The notes: generated by a model not told the origin, from the letters alone. Positions 1 to 9,885 are shown, numbered from the stretch's first letter. The stretch is 57,911 nt of DNA from Idiomarina xiamenensis 10-D-4 (GCF_000299895.1 NZ_AMRG01000017.1:1-57911); one strand, 5' to 3'. Program-made: numbers and translations.

Positions 1-25
1 GTGAGAGTAGGTCACCGCCAGACTT
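1..25 (+). rRNA. rrf: 5S ribosomal RNA, 3' end only
   Basis: The first bases (GTGAGAGTAGG then a CCGCCAG stretch) match the conserved 3' end of gammaproteobacterial 5S rRNA, which closes with GAGAGTAGG and a (C)GCCAG strand that pairs with the 5' end of the molecule. Only the tail is present; the rest of the rRNA operon lies before the window. A strong terminator follows directly, as expected at the end of an rrn operon. The exact 3' end is uncertain by a few bases. Confidence 0.9.
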
Positions 26-36
26 CAAATAAGACA

Positions 37-67
37 GCCCCTGCTGAATACCAGCAGGGGCTTTTTT
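37..67 (+). terminator. Rho-independent terminator of the rRNA operon
   Basis: A perfect 10-bp stem GCCCCTGCTG / CAGCAGGGGC closes a 5-base AATAC loop and is followed by six T residues. It sits about 12 bases after the 5S end. Confidence 0.93.
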
Positions 68-272
68 ATGTCCGCGATAGGCATTTTTATGTCTGATGTA
101 AAACTCCCCTCTCCTTTTCTATCGATCTCACTCCTAGATTGACCGACTATTCCTTTTTATATTTCTATTAAATCGAAAGGTATTATCATAAAAAGCGTCT
201 TTATTTCTCATTGATAACAGATACTATCTATTATTAGTGAGTCTCATTTAAACTTAACTTAGAGAATATATT

Positions 273-812
273 ATGTGGCGTAACAGCAACGTCGGCTACG
301 GCTGGTTGAGCGTGGCTATCCATTGGTTGTCGGCATTAGCGGTTATCGGTTTATTTGTGCTTGGCTACTGGATGGTAACCTTAACCTACTACAGTGAATG
401 GTATCGGCTAGCGCCCTGGTGGCATAAATCGATCGGTATTTTGCTATTAGCGTTGACCGTACTACGCCTGCTGTGGCTATTACTTAGTCCAGCACCAACA
501 CCGCTAGGTAGTCGTTGGCAAGCACTTGCAGCTAAAGCGGGCCATATTCTGTTGTATGTGCTGTTACTGCTTATTTTGGTCAGTGGTTACCTGATTTCTA
601 CTGCCGATGGTCAACCCATCAGTGTGTTTGACTGGTTCCATGTACCCGCGCTTATCACTGGCTTACCGCAGCAAGCCGATATCGCCGGCAGTATTCACTG
701 GTACGCAGCGTTGAGCTTAATTATTTTAGCCGCTGGTCATGCATTGATCGCCGTAAAGCATCATTTTTTTGATAAAGACGACACCCTTAAACGGATGTTA
801 GGCAAACACTAG
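273..812 (+). CDS. yceJ: Cytochrome b561 family membrane protein (YceJ-like)
   Basis: A 179-residue inner-membrane protein with four hydrophobic segments, the size and layout of bacterial cytochrome b561 (CybB/YceJ). Histidines lie where haem b ligands are expected: H17 in TM1, H51 at the start of TM2, H91 in TM3 and a His-Trp pair near residue 142 in TM4. The family carries electrons between the quinone pool and periplasmic acceptors. Its stop codon lies 10 bases before yceI, and the yceI Shine-Dalgarno AGGAG overlaps that stop, so the two are co-translated as in E. coli yceJ-yceI. The family and pairing are clear; the electron partner is unknown. Confidence 0.9.
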   Translation: MWRNSNVGYGWLSVAIHWLSALAVIGLFVLGYWMVTLTYYSEWYRLAPWWHKSIGILLLALTVLRLLWLLLSPAPTPLGSRWQALAAKAGHILLYVLLLLILVSGYLISTADGQPISVFDWFHVPALITGLPQQADIAGSIHWYAALSLIILAAGHALIAVKHHFFDKDDTLKRMLGKH

Positions 813-822
813 GAGCGTTACC

Positions 823-1398
823 ATGAAAAAGACAGTTATTGCAGGTGTATTAGCTGCCGCAGGCTTACTCTGTACCAGCGCGCAAGCCGCCGATTACGTG
901 ATTGATACCGAAGGTCAGCACGCCTTTATTCAATTTAAGATTAATCACTTAGGCTATAGTTGGCTACTGGGTCAATTTAATGATTTCGAAGGCAGCTTCT
1001 CTTACGACGAAGATAAGCCAGAGCAAGCCAAGGTTAAAGTGACAGTAAATACCAATAGTTTGGACTCTAACCACGCCGAGCGAGATAAACACTTACGTGG
1101 CGGTGACTTTCTCAATGTCGCTAAGTTTCCGCAAGCCACCTTTGTCAGTACCAGCTACCAGCCTGATGGCGATGGTAGTGGCGTACTAAAGGGTGAATTA
1201 ACCCTACATGGTGTGACTAAAGCTATCGAAATTGATGTTGCCGAAGTCGGTGCTGGACCAGATCCTTGGGGTGGCTATCGTCGAGGCTTTGAAGGCACAA
1301 CAACCTTAACGCTAAAAGACTTTGGCATTGATTACGATCTCGGTCCAGCGTCTAAAGACGTACAAATGTACCTATCGATCGAAGGCGTTCGCCAATAA
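823..1398 (+). CDS. yceI: YceI family periplasmic lipocalin-like protein
   Basis: This 191-residue protein has a Sec signal peptide (residues 1-22, ending TSAQA) followed by a YceI beta-barrel domain over the whole mature part. Members bind polyisoprenoids or ubiquinone-like lipids in a lipocalin-like fold. Family landmarks are visible: the HLGYSW segment after the first strands, the [11 protein letters not shown] stretch and the ELTLHGVTK strand. It follows a cytochrome b561 gene, so a role in quinone or isoprenoid handling beside that cytochrome is reasonable, but the ligand cannot be read from sequence. Start fixed by AGGAG seven bases upstream. Confidence 0.93.
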   Translation: MKKTVIAGVLAAAGLLCTSAQAADYVIDTEGQHAFIQFKINHLGYSWLLGQFNDFEGSFSYDEDKPEQAKVKVTVNTNSLDSNHAERDKHLRGGDFLNVAKFPQATFVSTSYQPDGDGSGVLKGELTLHGVTKAIEIDVAEVGAGPDPWGGYRRGFEGTTTLTLKDFGIDYDLGPASKDVQMYLSIEGVRQ

Positions 1399-1418
1399 TC
1401 TCTGTCCTTTATATCAGT

Positions 1419-1456
1419 AAAAGCCCAGCAACATGAATATGTGCTGGGCTTTTTTG
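1419..1456. terminator. Bidirectional rho-independent terminator
   Basis: AAAAGCCCAGCA pairs perfectly with TGCTGGGCTTTT around an 11-base loop. There is an A run on the left arm and a T run on the right arm, so it can end transcription of yceI from the left and of hemY from the right. It lies exactly between the two convergent genes. Confidence 0.92.
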
Positions 1457-1483
1457 CTTGTGTGTTGTGTCTAGCCTGTCGCA

Positions 1484-2695
1484 CTAATGTTTAGGCAATG
1501 TTGTCGGTGCCTTTTCGGCAAACTTATCGGCGTAATAACTCATTGCTTTTTGATAAGCACTGAGCGCCAGTTGAGGATCGCCTAAGGCCTCGTATGCTTG
1601 ACCCAGTTGGCGATAAACTCGGGCACTCGGCGACTTCTCAGCGGCAGATTTTAACGCACGTTGTGCTAACGAATAATCGCCTGATTGTAACGCCATTTGT
1701 CCTAGCGCCTGCAAATAAACGCCATCATCAGGGGTTTTGCGTAACCCCTCTTGCACATAGTTGACAATATCATCGTTGCTGACGACTAATAAATCAGCCT
1801 TGAGCACCTGATAAAGGCTCATATCGCCGCGCTTTAAGCCGCGATAAATCACCTTAGCAGCAATAACATCTTCGCCTAAGTGATGAAGCGCCTGTGCATA
1901 CGCCAAACGCACACCGGCATCGCGCCGTTCGCGTTTGTCCAATTGATGCCAAAACGACGCTAACGTCGCGTTGCCTTGCCGACCTTTATTCAAAAATAAT
2001 TGCAGCAATACCTGATAGCGCAACGGCTGTAACTGATCTTCCGGTAACGCTTTCTCGCGCTCAATGGCAGGCAACAATTCGTATAAATCATGCCAAGCCT
2101 CAGTCTCACTCAATACTTGTGGTGCTAATGCCAAAGCGCCGCGATGTTTAGGCGATTCACTTAATAGTGCCAGTAGTTGTTGTCGAGCGGCTTCTGGCTG
2201 GCTCTTGCTTAATTGGCTGATCTCGCTAACGCGCAAACTATATTCATTAGGACGCTGGAAATTGGATAATTTATCACGCCAACGTCGGGCGGCCTCGCTA
2301 TCGCCCTGATGCTGAGCGGCAAAGCCCGCTAACGCAGCAAACTCCGACCGAGCTTTAACTTTATAAGCCTGCGCAAAGCGCTGCTGTGCAGTGTCATAGT
2401 CGTTTTCTAATAACGCGGTCAAACCGTCTTGGTAAGCCGTTTGTGCTTTGCGTTGCCGACGTTGTCGTAACCAGCGGCTACCCATTCGGCCACGACGCAC
2501 CAGCTTACTGATCAACCAATCCAGCAACCATATCAGCACAATAGCAACGGCCACTACAATCGCCGCCCCAACGACGCTGGTCTCGATTTGCCAGCCAGCC
2601 ATTTCAATCAATACATAGCCGGTATTACCAGCCCATAGCGGACCAATCACCAAGCCGGCGATGATGATCAAGACCACCAGCAGTGCGCGTATCAT
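1484..2695 (-). CDS. hemY: HemY, haem-biosynthesis-associated TPR membrane protein
   Basis: A 403-residue protein with two N-terminal hydrophobic segments (about residues 2-22 and 38-62) followed by a long alpha-helical region of TPR-type repeats. Examples are the ALLENDYDTAQQRFAQAY segment and the C-terminal VYRQLGQAYEALGDPQLAL repeat. This is the gammaproteobacterial HemY encoded after hemX, not the Bacillus protoporphyrinogen oxidase of the same name. It is thought to organise haem-pathway enzymes at the membrane, but no reaction is assigned. Its start codon overlaps the hemX stop by four bases, giving translational coupling. It is the last gene of the minus-strand haem run. Confidence 0.93.
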   Translation of the reverse strand: MIRALLVVLIIIAGLVIGPLWAGNTGYVLIEMAGWQIETSVVGAAIVVAVAIVLIWLLDWLISKLVRRGRMGSRWLRQRRQRKAQTAYQDGLTALLENDYDTAQQRFAQAYKVKARSEFAALAGFAAQHQGDSEAARRWRDKLSNFQRPNEYSLRVSEISQLSKSQPEAARQQLLALLSESPKHRGALALAPQVLSETEAWHDLYELLPAIEREKALPEDQLQPLRYQVLLQLFLNKGRQGNATLASFWHQLDKRERRDAGVRLAYAQALHHLGEDVIAAKVIYRGLKRGDMSLYQVLKADLLVVSNDDIVNYVQEGLRKTPDDGVYLQALGQMALQSGDYSLAQRALKSAAEKSPSARVYRQLGQAYEALGDPQLALSAYQKAMSYYADKFAEKAPTTLPKH

Positions 2696-3882
2696 AGTTC
2701 GCCTCCTTGCCCGCTAAGGCGATGTAGCACCGCTGCCGATTGCAGCTCGGCAGGTATATTGGCGACGATGGCTTGTGCCGACAGCCGCGCTAAACGTTGC
2801 TGAAAACGCTTGGCTGCTTGGCTAGCGGGCAATAACTGTAATGCTTGCTCGGCTTGCGTTAACGCTTGCCGATAAACTTCTGGCTGTTGTTTTAACAGCG
2901 CCAACTGGGCGATTTCGATATGTAACTGTAGGCGCTGTTCAATCACTAAGCGCAAGTCATGGCTCAATATTGGCTGAGTTGGCCGCTCAACGCGTTGGAT
3001 ACGAATAAAGCTGTCTAACACCGCTTGCCAGCTTGTCGCAATGTTATCGCGCCAATCGCTACTGTCATCACTGACTTGGGTTTGCCGTTGTGATGACTGG
3101 CGTTGTTCACGAGGCAACTCGGTAACGCTCGCGGAAAGCTGTGCCAGTTGCGCCGACAGTGCATTGATATCGACCGGCTCCAGTGCTTTTAAGGTTGCGA
3201 TATCCGTTGCCAATGCCCGTCGTGCATTATTCACGCGTGGGCTATCGACGGCGGCTAACTGCTGATCCGCTTGCTGTAATAATTTTAAGCTTTGTTGTAC
3301 ATCGGCATTTAACTGTAACTGACGGTTAGCTTGTTGCACCACATGATTGGCTTCAATAATTCGCCATTGTTCAGTTTGTGCAATATCCAACTGACCAAGT
3401 TGCTGGTTTAGTTGATCAATTTGGCGTTGTGTACGTTGCTGCTCTGCCTGCTGCGCTAAACGTTGCTCGGCTAAACCATCCTGCCAACCCTGTTGTTGCT
3501 GTTGTAGCGCCTGTGAAAGTTGCTGACGAGTTTGTTCGGTCGCTTGGCGTAACTCACTCAATTGCTGCTGCACGCTCTGTTGGCCGGCTTGCTCGTCGGC
3601 CAGCACATTTTGCAAACGCTGTTGTTGCGCTTGCAACGCTTGCTGCTGTTGCTGCGAAGTTTGCCACAATTGCCAACCGAACCAACCGCCAACGGCGAGT
3701 ATCGCTACCAGCACCAGTAGCAGCACATACCAAGCCTTATTGCTGCTATTCATGTTGTTCGTTGTCGCTTCATCTAATGTCGCTTTCGAAGTCTTTGTTG
3801 TGCTGGCTTGCGGCGCTGCCGATTGCTCGGTGCGGCTATTGGCCGAGGTTTGCTCAGGTTGTTGTTGTTCGCTTTCGCTCAT
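2692..3882 (-). CDS. hemX: HemX, membrane-anchored coiled-coil protein of the haem operon
   Basis: This 396-residue protein has a polar Gln/Ser/Thr-rich cytoplasmic head (1-50), one membrane segment (about 51-72), and a very Gln-rich coiled coil (about 75-190). A helical domain ends at residue 396. This is the layout of HemX, often mislabelled uroporphyrinogen-III C-methyltransferase; no SAM-methyltransferase motif is visible, so that activity should not be assumed. It starts two bases after the hemD stop and overlaps hemY by four bases, so the three genes form one transcript. The role is probably structural, together with HemY. Confidence 0.92.
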   Translation of the reverse strand: MSESEQQQPEQTSANSRTEQSAAPQASTTKTSKATLDEATTNNMNSSNKAWYVLLLVLVAILAVGGWFGWQLWQTSQQQQQALQAQQQRLQNVLADEQAGQQSVQQQLSELRQATEQTRQQLSQALQQQQQGWQDGLAEQRLAQQAEQQRTQRQIDQLNQQLGQLDIAQTEQWRIIEANHVVQQANRQLQLNADVQQSLKLLQQADQQLAAVDSPRVNNARRALATDIATLKALEPVDINALSAQLAQLSASVTELPREQRQSSQRQTQVSDDSSDWRDNIATSWQAVLDSFIRIQRVERPTQPILSHDLRLVIEQRLQLHIEIAQLALLKQQPEVYRQALTQAEQALQLLPASQAAKRFQQRLARLSAQAIVANIPAELQSAAVLHRLSGQGGEL

Positions 3883-3884
3883 AG

Positions 3885-4622
3885 CTAAGATCCCTTCGTA
3901 AGCGCTTGAATAATCGCGCTGTCTGTCGCACTTCCTGTCATGGTGATACGGTCACCGCTGCTAAATGGAATTAAACCGGCAATACGTTCGCCAGGTACGA
4001 TCCAATGACAACGCTGTAGCCAAGATAAAGCATGTTGCGGTAATGATGCCAGAAAATAACCCAATTGTTCGGCGCTGGTCACCACGATTTGGGTGATCGA
4101 GTTCTGCCATGCTTGCAGTAATTGCGCGCCGTCGACGGTCTTTTGGCGACGTTGATACACTTGCCAATAGTGCACCTCTGCGCCGCGCGCGCGCAAGGTA
4201 TCGGCAATCAGTTCTCGGCCGCCCAACCCCCGCACAATTAACCATTGCTGCTGGTTGACCCATTTTAACTCAGGCAGCGTCAACAGGGTTTCACTATTGT
4301 GCTGCTGCCATGGGCAACTCACCGGCTGCTGAATCGCCTTGGCTGCATAGCAAGCAGTCCCCGGGCCCACGGCAAAATATTGCGTGGCTGGCCAATCTTG
4401 CGGCCACCATTGGCAAGCGTAATCGACCGCATTACGCGACACAAAAATGATGCCGTGCCAATGTTGCCCTTGATAAACCGGCAGCAGTTCGGCGGCGGCA
4501 TCGTTAGCGACAATATCGATAAAGCTATAATGATCGCTATAAATACCGCGTTCTAGTAACTGTTGTTGAAGCGTCAGCGCTTGCTCTCGCGGACGAATCA
4601 GTAGCACCGATGGCTGCGTCAT
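3885..4622 (-). CDS. hemD: Uroporphyrinogen-III synthase
   Basis: HemD closes hydroxymethylbilane to uroporphyrinogen III with inversion of ring D, the branch-point macrocycle for haem, sirohaem and cobalamin. The 245-residue length is typical. Visible family features are the N-terminal VLLIRPREQA strand, the FVSRNAVDYA segment of domain 1, the VGPGTA turn and the late IVVTSAEQL strand. This is a low-identity family, so order of genes adds weight: it lies between hemC (14-base gap) and hemX (2-base gap) on the same strand. Confidence 0.94.
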   Translation of the reverse strand: MTQPSVLLIRPREQALTLQQQLLERGIYSDHYSFIDIVANDAAAELLPVYQGQHWHGIIFVSRNAVDYACQWWPQDWPATQYFAVGPGTACYAAKAIQQPVSCPWQQHNSETLLTLPELKWVNQQQWLIVRGLGGRELIADTLRARGAEVHYWQVYQRRQKTVDGAQLLQAWQNSITQIVVTSAEQLGYFLASLPQHALSWLQRCHWIVPGERIAGLIPFSSGDRITMTGSATDSAIIQALTKGS

Positions 4623-4636
4623 GAGTGATCATGCTC

Positions 4637-5608
4637 TCAGTTATTTGCGGAATCTTCTGTCTGCTTTGTGGCATCAGAATCGGCGTACAAAGCGGCTAAA
4701 ATTTCGCCTGCTCCAGCAGCTAATAATTGCTCTGCCAACGCAATGCCGAGCTTTTCTGCCTGTTCTCGAGGACCACGAATCTCAGCCGTTAATACACGAC
4801 TACCATCGGGTTCACCGACCAGCCCGCGTAAAAATAGCTGTTCACCCTGTAGCTCAGCATAAGCGCCGATAGGTACCTGACAGCCACCCTCTAAACGACG
4901 GTTCATGGCGCGCTCTGCCAATACACAACTACGCGTGTCGGCGCAGGCTAATGGGGCTAACAACTGCTTCATCGCGTCATCGTCGCTACGACACTCGATG
5001 CCTAGTGCGCCCTGACCGTTTGCTGGCAGCGAATCTTCCACAGCAATATAGTCGCTAATACGGTCACTCAGCTCGAGTCGGATTAATCCAGCTGCAGCAA
5101 GAATAATGGCGTCGAATTCACCTGCATCTAATTTACTCAAGCGAGTCTGCACGTTGCCGCGTAAGTCTTTAATGCGCAAATGTGGAAACCGCGCCTGCAA
5201 TTGGCATCGACGACGCAGACTACAAGTACCGACCACCGCGCCCTCAGGTAAATCGCGTAATTGCTGGTAATGATTAGACACAAATGCGTCGCGCGGATCT
5301 TCACGCTGACAAATGGTATGCAGTTCTAAGCCTGGCGGAAACTCTACCGGCAAGTCTTTCATCGAATGTACGGCAATATCGGCGCGCCCTTCTAACATCG
5401 CCACTTCCAGCTCTTTAACAAAAAGCCCTTTGCCGCCAATTAGCGCCAGTGGTGTGTCGAGAATGACGTCACCGCGGGTCGACATCGGTAACAGCTCAAC
5501 CCGCAACTGAGGATGCAGTTGCTGCAAGCGTGCTTGAATATGTTCGGCTTGCCACATCGCAAGCTTACTCTTGCGGGTGGCGATAGTTACCACTTGCTCA
5601 ACAGCCAT
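4637..5608 (-). CDS. hemC: Porphobilinogen deaminase (hydroxymethylbilane synthase)
   Basis: HemC joins four porphobilinogens into hydroxymethylbilane, using a dipyrromethane cofactor bound to a cysteine. That residue is C243 in [12 protein letters not shown]. Other family blocks are [43 protein letters not shown] and [14 protein letters not shown] longer frame runs 35 codons further upstream into cyaY, but the family starts at MAVEQVV, giving 323 residues. The ATG shares one base with the cyaY stop codon (TAATG), so translation of hemC is probably coupled to the frataxin gene. It heads hemC-hemD-hemX-hemY. Confidence 0.95.
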   Translation of the reverse strand: MAVEQVVTIATRKSKLAMWQAEHIQARLQQLHPQLRVELLPMSTRGDVILDTPLALIGGKGLFVKELEVAMLEGRADIAVHSMKDLPVEFPPGLELHTICQREDPRDAFVSNHYQQLRDLPEGAVVGTCSLRRRCQLQARFPHLRIKDLRGNVQTRLSKLDAGEFDAIILAAAGLIRLELSDRISDYIAVEDSLPANGQGALGIECRSDDDAMKQLLAPLACADTRSCVLAERAMNRRLEGGCQVPIGAYAELQGEQLFLRGLVGEPDGSRVLTAEIRGPREQAEKLGIALAEQLLAAGAGEILAALYADSDATKQTEDSANN

Positions 5609-5937
5609 TATGACGCATCCTGAGGCGCTAGACTGACTGCTTGTTCGGCTTGGCGCGTGGCTGATTCTGATAATAGCTGCCACAATTCGGCGCCGGTGCG
5701 GTTGTCTATCCATTGCCCGTCACGATATTCAAAATGGTGACCGTTAAACTTGGTCGCGACCCAAATTTGCTGCAACGGTGGTTGTTTGTTGATGACCATT
5801 TTGGTGCCATTGATAAAGGTCAACTCGATGATATCGCCACCTGATTCATAATCAATGTCGACACCACAGCTTTCCACCGCTTCCTCAATGTCGATCATTA
5901 CTTGATCGGCTAAATCATGATACTCGTTGTCTTGCAT
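5608..5937 (-). CDS. cyaY: Frataxin-like iron-sulfur cluster assembly protein CyaY
   Basis: This 109-residue protein aligns with E. coli CyaY along its length: start [13 protein letters not shown], an acidic first helix with many Asp/Glu (iron-binding ridge), then the conserved ITF-type strand ([20 protein letters not shown]) and the [14 protein letters not shown] region. CyaY binds iron and modulates IscS. The chosen ATG is preceded by GGGAGTGG; a start seven codons upstream has no such site. It diverges from lptM-lysA as in other gammaproteobacteria. Unusually it abuts hemC directly, with no cyaA gene between or nearby in this window. Confidence 0.93.
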   Translation of the reverse strand: MQDNEYHDLADQVMIDIEEAVESCGVDIDYESGGDIIELTFINGTKMVINKQPPLQQIWVATKFNGHHFEYRDGQWIDNRTGAELWQLLSESATRQAEQAVSLAPQDAS

Positions 5938-6015
5938 AACCACTCCCGCTAATGACATTTACGACGTCGGGTGAGAAGATACTCTCAATGTTTCTTTCAG
6001 CCCTATAGTTTAGCG

Positions 6016-6159
6016 ATGTTTATCAAGAAAGTAATCCGAACCCTGACAATCAGCCTGTTTCTTTTAGGACTTTATGCGTGCGGTCAAAGTGGGCCCTTAC
6101 AAATGCCCGATGAGCCTACGCCAAATCAAGCCCCAGCGCCGGAGCAAACTGACTCATGA
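6016..6159 (+). CDS. lptM: LptM (YifL-like) small lipoprotein
   Basis: A 47-residue lipoprotein: a short lysine-containing N-terminus, hydrophobic segment and lipobox LYAC with C22 as the lipidated residue. A short Pro/Gln-rich mature tail (CGQSGPLQMP, then PTPNQAPAPE) follows. LptM assists LptD/LptE maturation in the outer membrane. The ATG was chosen because it gives a normal signal peptide; a start 15 codons earlier gives an odd aromatic leader. The stop overlaps the lysA ATG (ATGA), matching the lptM/lppL-lysA-dapF order known from several gammaproteobacteria. Confidence 0.88.
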   Translation: MFIKKVIRTLTISLFLLGLYACGQSGPLQMPDEPTPNQAPAPEQTDS

Positions 6160-7421
6160 GCGAGCAAGAAGCTGCCTTCACTCGGCAAGCTGACGGTCAG
6201 TTAGCGGTCGATGGCTTGCCGCTTAAAACGTTGGCAGAACGTTACGGCACACCGCTTTATATTTATTCGGATGCCGCCTTAACACGTAATTGGCAGGCTT
6301 TTGCTCGGCACTGGCCAGCACCACACCGGCTGTGTTATGCGGTCAAAGCTAACAGTAACCTAGCCATCTTACAGCGTCTGGCACAGTTAGGCGCAGGCTT
6401 CGATATTGTTTCTGGGGGTGAGCTAGCGCGCGTGTTGGCGGCTGGTGGAGATGCTGCTCAGGTGGTTTTTTCCGGCGTCGCTAAAAGCGTTACTGAAATC
6501 ACTCAGGCACTGACTGCCGGTATTGGTTGTTTCAACGTAGAAAGTTTGGCTGAACTTGATCGCATTAATGCGATTGCCGCCGACCTCGGCTGTATCGCTC
6601 CGGTGTCGCTGCGTATTAACCCAGACGTCGACGCTCAGACCCATCCCTACATTGCCACCGGCTTAAAAGCCAACAAATTTGGTATTGCCATGGATGACGC
6701 CGTCGCCAGCTTCGTCTATGCGGCCAGTTTGGCACATGTAAAGGTGGTCGGCGCCGACTGCCATATTGGCTCACAAATATTGTCGGTTGATCCGTTTTTA
6801 GATGCTGCACAGCGGATGCTCGATTTAGTCGCCGAGTTAGCGCGCCGCGATATTCCGTTACAGCATTTGGATATGGGGGGCGGTATGGGTATTCAATATC
6901 AGCAAGAAGCGCCCTTTGCATTAGCCGAGTATTTGCAGCGTTTACAGGCTTTAGTCAAGGAACAGCAGCCTCATTTGACACTGATGTTAGAACCCGGCCG
7001 TGCCTTGGTGGGTAACAGTGGCGTTTTGGTGACCCAAGTTGAATATCTAAAACGCAGCGCTGATAAATGTTTCGCACTGGTCGATGCCGGTATGAATGAC
7101 CTAGTACGGCCAGCGCTTTATCAAGCTTGGCATGACATTGTACCGGTGCACGCGAGCACTGAGCCGCAGGCCACATTAGTCGATGTGGTGGGGCCAGTTT
7201 GCGAAACCGGAGATTTTTTGGGACATGCGCGTCATTTGGCGGTCAAAGCCGGTGATTATTTAGCGGTAATGAATGCCGGCGCTTACGGTTTTACCATGGC
7301 GTCGAACTATAATACCCGACCACGTGCGGCTGAGTTATTAGTGCGTGCTGGTCAGGCGCATGTCATCCGTGAACGGGAAGAGTTACAACAACTCTGGAAA
7401 GATGAGCGGCTTCTCCCGTAA
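6156..7421 (+). CDS. lysA: Diaminopimelate decarboxylase
   Basis: LysA is the last step of lysine synthesis: meso-diaminopimelate to L-lysine plus CO2, using PLP. The 421-residue protein is full length. The PLP lysine is K64 in CYAVKANSNLAIL, and HIGSQI and the glycine-rich DMGGGMG phosphate-binding loop are visible. The C-terminal GPVCETGDF motif supplies the catalytic cysteine, and AGAYGF is also present. It is coupled to lptM by a 4-base overlap and lies 36 bases before dapF, which makes the substrate meso-DAP. Both genes compete or co-operate at the lysine/peptidoglycan branch. Confidence 0.97.
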   Translation: MSEQEAAFTRQADGQLAVDGLPLKTLAERYGTPLYIYSDAALTRNWQAFARHWPAPHRLCYAVKANSNLAILQRLAQLGAGFDIVSGGELARVLAAGGDAAQVVFSGVAKSVTEITQALTAGIGCFNVESLAELDRINAIAADLGCIAPVSLRINPDVDAQTHPYIATGLKANKFGIAMDDAVASFVYAASLAHVKVVGADCHIGSQILSVDPFLDAAQRMLDLVAELARRDIPLQHLDMGGGMGIQYQQEAPFALAEYLQRLQALVKEQQPHLTLMLEPGRALVGNSGVLVTQVEYLKRSADKCFALVDAGMNDLVRPALYQAWHDIVPVHASTEPQATLVDVVGPVCETGDFLGHARHLAVKAGDYLAVMNAGAYGFTMASNYNTRPRAAELLVRAGQAHVIREREELQQLWKDERLLP

Positions 7422-7457
7422 ACTAGCACCATGATCGATTTGAGATAAGACGCCTGT

Positions 7458-8285
7458 ATGCTACTAAACTTTACTAAAATGCACGGGCTGGGGAATGATT
7501 TTGTCGTTATTGATAATGTGACTCAAAATGTTTTTTTAAATGAGGAACAAATTCGACAATTGGCAGACCGCCACCGCGGTATTGGGTTTGACCAACTGTT
7601 GTTGGTGGAACCGCCTTATGACCCGGATTTAGATTTTCACTATCGTATTTTTAACGCTGATGGTAGTGAAGTCGCGCAGTGCGGCAATGGTGCGCGCTGC
7701 TTTGCACGCTTTGTTCGACTAAAAGGCTTAAGCCATAAACAGCACCTTAAAGTCAGCACTAAAGCGGGCAAAATGACATTGCACCTTGAAAAGGATAACC
7801 AAGTCACGGTGGATATGGGCGAGCCTTTATTCAATCCCGCCGACGTGCCTTTTCGGGCTAACAAAACCGAACTTACTTATGTGATTCGAGCTGCCGAGCA
7901 AACCTTTTTATGTGGCGTGGTCGGTATGGGCAATCCACACTGCGTGCTGCATGTCGATGATATCGCACAAGCGCCAGTAGCCGAGCACGGGCGCTTGCTA
8001 ACCCAGCATGAACGTTTTCCTGAAGGGGTTAACGTGGGGTTTATGCAAACGCTTAATCGTCAGCATGTGCATTTGCGAGTATTTGAGCGAGGTGTCGGCG
8101 AAACCCAAGCTTGTGGCAGTGGTGCCTGTGCTGCCGTCGTTGTCGGTATTCTACAGGGCAAGTTGGATAATCTGGTGCAGGTTGACCTGCCCGGTGGACG
8201 TTTGACCATTCGTTGGCGTGAAGGCCAGCCGGTAAAAATGACCGGACCGGCAGAATGGGTTTTTGATGGACAAATTACGTTATGA
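7458..8285 (+). CDS. dapF: Diaminopimelate epimerase
   Basis: DapF converts LL-DAP to meso-DAP for peptidoglycan and lysine, by a cofactor-free two-cysteine mechanism. Both catalytic cysteines are present: C75 in QCGNGARC and C219 in QACGSGAC. Length (275 residues) is standard and the N-terminal [15 protein letters not shown] block is diagnostic. Its last codons overlap the next gene by four bases (ATGA), so dapF, DUF484 and xerC are one transcript as in E. coli dapF-yigA-xerC. Confidence 0.97.
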   Translation: MLLNFTKMHGLGNDFVVIDNVTQNVFLNEEQIRQLADRHRGIGFDQLLLVEPPYDPDLDFHYRIFNADGSEVAQCGNGARCFARFVRLKGLSHKQHLKVSTKAGKMTLHLEKDNQVTVDMGEPLFNPADVPFRANKTELTYVIRAAEQTFLCGVVGMGNPHCVLHVDDIAQAPVAEHGRLLTQHERFPEGVNVGFMQTLNRQHVHLRVFERGVGETQACGSGACAAVVVGILQGKLDNLVQVDLPGGRLTIRWREGQPVKMTGPAEWVFDGQITL

Positions 8286-8974
8286 ACAATGACAGTAACT
8301 TAAGCTTAGCGCCGCGCATTGATGACAGTGTGATCCGCGAGTATTTACAAGAGAATCCCGATTTTTTTCAGCGCCATGACGACCTGATCGCACAGCTTAA
8401 CCTGCCACACCAGCAAAAAGGGGCGGTATCGCTGGTTGAGCGACAACAGCAGAAATTGCGCGAGCGAGTGCGTGAGCTTGAAGAAGAAATTACCGAACTG
8501 ATGGTGAATGCCAGACGCAACGAAGAGCTGTTTAAGCAATACAGTGAGCTTTATGTCAAATTGCTACATAGCCGTGATTTAGATGAAGTGGCGCAAAGTC
8601 TGCGGCAAACCTTTGCGGAAAAATTGGCAATGCCAGCACTATCATTAAAGTTTTTTGACAGCCCGCTAGAACTTGGCGAACAGTATGCCTTTGCCGCCGA
8701 TACCCATAAGCAATTGCTGAGTAAGCGCTTTACTGACGATAGCATTTATTTAGGCCGCCTGACTCAAAACGAGCAACGTTTGCTGTTTCAGGACGAGGCT
8801 ATTGCTTCAGTCGCGTTATTATTGTTGGGACGTCAAGGTGAGTTAGGTATGTTAGCCATCGGCAGCCATGATCCTAGTCATTTTGAGCCAGCCATGGACC
8901 AGCTGTTGATTTCGCAACTGCAAGCCCTGCTCAGCGTAACCTTGCCCGGCGTACTGGGCGTGCAACGTGATTGA
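8282..8974 (+). CDS. yigA: DUF484 family protein (YigA-like, GAF-type fold)
   Basis: This 230-residue cytoplasmic protein belongs to DUF484. It has the N-terminal helical motif [19 protein letters not shown] (residues about 17-35), then a coiled coil (about 50-85) and a GAF-like alpha/beta domain to the C-terminus. The function is unknown; the gene is almost always placed between dapF and xerC, as here. The N-terminal helix-loop plus coiled coil followed by a GAF-like domain suggests a small-molecule or partner-binding adaptor, which is inference. Confidence 0.9.
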   Translation: MNNDSNLSLAPRIDDSVIREYLQENPDFFQRHDDLIAQLNLPHQQKGAVSLVERQQQKLRERVRELEEEITELMVNARRNEELFKQYSELYVKLLHSRDLDEVAQSLRQTFAEKLAMPALSLKFFDSPLELGEQYAFAADTHKQLLSKRFTDDSIYLGRLTQNEQRLLFQDEAIASVALLLLGRQGELGMLAIGSHDPSHFEPAMDQLLISQLQALLSVTLPGVLGVQRD

Positions 8975-8976
8975 TC

Positions 8977-9885
8977 ATGGTACTCGCTGAGTGGTTACAG
9001 GCTTATCTTAACCATCTGGCCGGAGAGCGCGGCTTAGCTGAACTGACCCTAAAAAACTATCAGCGCATTTTAAATCAAGGCGTTAACGAACTCGCCGGAC
9101 AGGCGATTGAACAGCCCACGCAGCTAAGCTTGTCGGTGTTTGAGCGACTGTTAGTGGGTTGGCGCCGGCACGGCTTAGCAGAGAATTCGATTGCGTTATA
9201 TTTATCGGCCTGGCGCAGTTTTTGTGATTTTTTAGTACAGCGACAACAGCTTACGCACAATCCAGCCGATGCCGTGAAAGCCCCCAAGCGACCACAACGG
9301 CTGCCGCGTAACATCGACGTCGATAGTATGACGCAGTTGTTAAAGTTACCCAGCGACGATGATATCGCCATTCGCGATGCCGCCATGCTTGAGCTGACAT
9401 ACGCCAGTGGTTTGCGCTTAGCCGAATTGGTCAGCTTGGATATTGATGCTATTAATCCGCGTCATCAGGAGCTACGGGTGACCGGTAAGGGTAACAAGAC
9501 CCGTATTGTGCCTTATGGCCGCTACGCGGCGAGTGCGATTCAACGCTGGTTACCGGTACGGCAACGCTGGCTAGCTAATCAGCGCGATGAGGTGGCATTA
9601 TTTGTCAGTCAACGCCAGCGCCGTATTAGTCCGCGTACGGTGCAACAGCGCTTTAATTATTGGGGTAAGCAACAAGGTTTACAGGGTGACTTACATCCAC
9701 ACAAGTTGCGTCATTCATTCGCTTCGCACATGCTGGAATCTAGCGGTGACCTGCGCGCCGTGCAGGAGTTGCTTGGCCATGCCAATTTAAGCACCACTCA
9801 GGTATACACCCACCTAGACTTTCAACATCTAGCCAAAGTTTATGACGGTGCACATCCGCGTGCCCGTAAAAAGGATAATTCGTGA
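8977..9885 (+). CDS. xerC: Tyrosine recombinase XerC
   Basis: XerC acts with XerD at dif to resolve chromosome dimers. Counting from the ATG at 8977 (302 residues), the catalytic set is complete: R147 (ASGLRLAEL), K171 (TGKGNKTR), H242 and R245 (HKLRHSF), H268 (LLGHANL) and the nucleophile Y277 (QVYTHLDF). The N-terminal SAM-like core-binding domain covers about 1-100. A TTG two codons earlier overlaps the upstream stop and is a possible alternative start; neither has a good Shine-Dalgarno. The 3' end overlaps the next gene by GTGA. Confidence 0.96.
   Translation: MVLAEWLQAYLNHLAGERGLAELTLKNYQRILNQGVNELAGQAIEQPTQLSLSVFERLLVGWRRHGLAENSIALYLSAWRSFCDFLVQRQQLTHNPADAVKAPKRPQRLPRNIDVDSMTQLLKLPSDDDIAIRDAAMLELTYASGLRLAELVSLDIDAINPRHQELRVTGKGNKTRIVPYGRYAASAIQRWLPVRQRWLANQRDEVALFVSQRQRRISPRTVQQRFNYWGKQQGLQGDLHPHKLRHSFASHMLESSGDLRAVQELLGHANLSTTQVYTHLDFQHLAKVYDGAHPRARKKDNS

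Noticed and set aside
2692-3882. Calling hemX a uroporphyrinogen-III C-methyltransferase.
   Set aside because: No SAM-binding methyltransferase motif is visible; the protein is a membrane-anchored Gln-rich coiled coil. The label is a common database carry-over.
5609-5713. A hemC start 35 codons upstream.
   Set aside because: It would lie wholly inside cyaY in another frame, and family alignment begins at MAVEQVV.
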